Shown piece by piece: positions 5,435-5,875 of a stretch of 5,875 bases of DNA. The notes under the pieces are model-generated. The model ran no database searches, was not told where the DNA came from, and was given only the letters and a program-made list of their open reading frames with translations. Origin of the DNA: an uncultured bacterium (GTDB lineage Bacteria > Patescibacteriota > Gracilibacteria > Absconditabacterales > Absconditicoccaceae); NCBI GenBank assembly GCA_903943625.1, contig CAJAPL010000114.1, positions 1 through 5,875 of the forward strand. Direction: 5' to 3'. The position numbers and the translations under genes are program-made. Every line of letters starts with the position of its first letter. The stretch's first letter is position 1.

Positions 5435-5875
5435 ATGTGAAATAAGTATAACCCTAGAGAAGTAGAAAAAAAACGGCAAAAATACCGAGACGAGAATCAG
5501 ACTTATAAATTTAAGGAAGATATCTCACTGCCTATATATTCTATAGATACGCCCCCTCCTACGGTTTCATGAAAAATACATATATGACATATATTTTCTT
5601 ATTCACAGGCGGAAGTGATAGCAAGATATAAAAGGATGCAATGATACAATGTCTTTTATCCGATGTGATATGACAATAATTGAATCCCGACAGAACAGCT
5701 TGTGGAAAGAGATCTTGGGATAAATATTAAGGATGTAGAGCGCAAGGATTTTATATCAAAATGTCTTGAACTTGTAGATAAATATAAGGTATTGTATGAA
5801 AATCTATGGAGATCGCTTGGGATATCTGTTGATCGAAACAGGTTTTATACTACTATTTCTCCTGAAGTTCAAAAA
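5435..5875 (+). CDS. valS: Valyl-tRNA synthetase, N-terminal part
   Basis: Class I aminoacyl-tRNA synthetase that charges tRNA-Val and edits mischarged threonine. 147 codons are visible and the gene runs off the window. With UGA as Gly the start reads MGNKYNPREVEKK, and residues 38-52 are DTPPPTVSGKIHIGH, where HIGH (49-52) is the ATP-binding signature and its Gly is UGA. [25 protein letters not shown] (63-87) and LWRSLGISVD (124-133) are typical of the archaeal-like ValRS type, found also in some bacteria. CGG at codon 14 and CGA at codons 18 and 134 fall where homologues have Trp (KKWQKYW and SVDW), so CGR probably means Trp here. ATG 5435 is the only ATG in frame: TAG at 5381-5383 closes the frame upstream. 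No Shine-Dalgarno is seen. Six of eight glycines are UGA. Confidence 0.95.

Noticed and set aside
5388..5465. A 25-codon plus-strand ORF overlapping the valS start, a possible leader peptide.
   Set aside because: It contains no run of valine codons and no attenuator hairpin is visible. It most likely arises by chance.

Overview
The window is AT-rich bacterial DNA read with a non-standard genetic code. UGA is glycine (translation table 25): in the five recognisable or well-supported proteins, 50 of 67 glycines by my hand count are UGA. They include glycines inside the HIGH motif of valyl-tRNA synthetase, the Walker A motif of PilT and the PRPP loop of ComF. CGA and CGG also fall at positions where these families carry tryptophan, most clearly at three places in ValRS. 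UGA=Gly points to the candidate-phyla-radiation lineages Absconditabacteria (SR1) or Gracilibacteria. The CGR=Trp signal favours Absconditabacterales, for which I recall such a reassignment being proposed from computational screens. Read with the standard code, most of these genes look falsely broken.

Layout, left to right. (1) 22-491: ssrA (tmRNA) on the minus strand, with its own promoter and a hairpin terminator. Its tag frame contains two in-frame UGA codons. (2) 502-2760: a minus-strand pair, an uncharacterised single-pass membrane protein followed by a complete XerC/D-type tyrosine recombinase. The membrane protein appears to need a -1 shift at the slippery heptamer A AAA AAC to reach its full C-terminus, and that C-terminus overlaps the recombinase start by 89 nt. 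(3) 2761-3028: an intergenic region with the promoter of that pair and a regular array of four perfect 8-bp-stem hairpins at an exact 27-bp period. (4) 3029-4839: a minus-strand pilT-comF pair, 5 nt apart: a type IV pilus retraction ATPase and a ComF-family phosphoribosyltransferase. This is a plausible DNA-uptake unit. (5) 4840-4983: the pilT promoter and a 12-bp GC-rich hairpin. (6) 4984-5271: a 95-residue minus-strand protein of unknown function that has no UGA codon at all, unlike every other gene here. (7) 5272-5434: a divergent promoter region. (8) 5435 to the window end: the 5' part of valS on the plus strand.

No CRISPR array, insertion sequence or obvious phage module is visible. The unusual content lies in the decoding: UGA=Gly, probable CGR=Trp, a tmRNA tag that depends on UGA-Gly, and a probable frameshift site. 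The hairpin array is the other unexplained feature.
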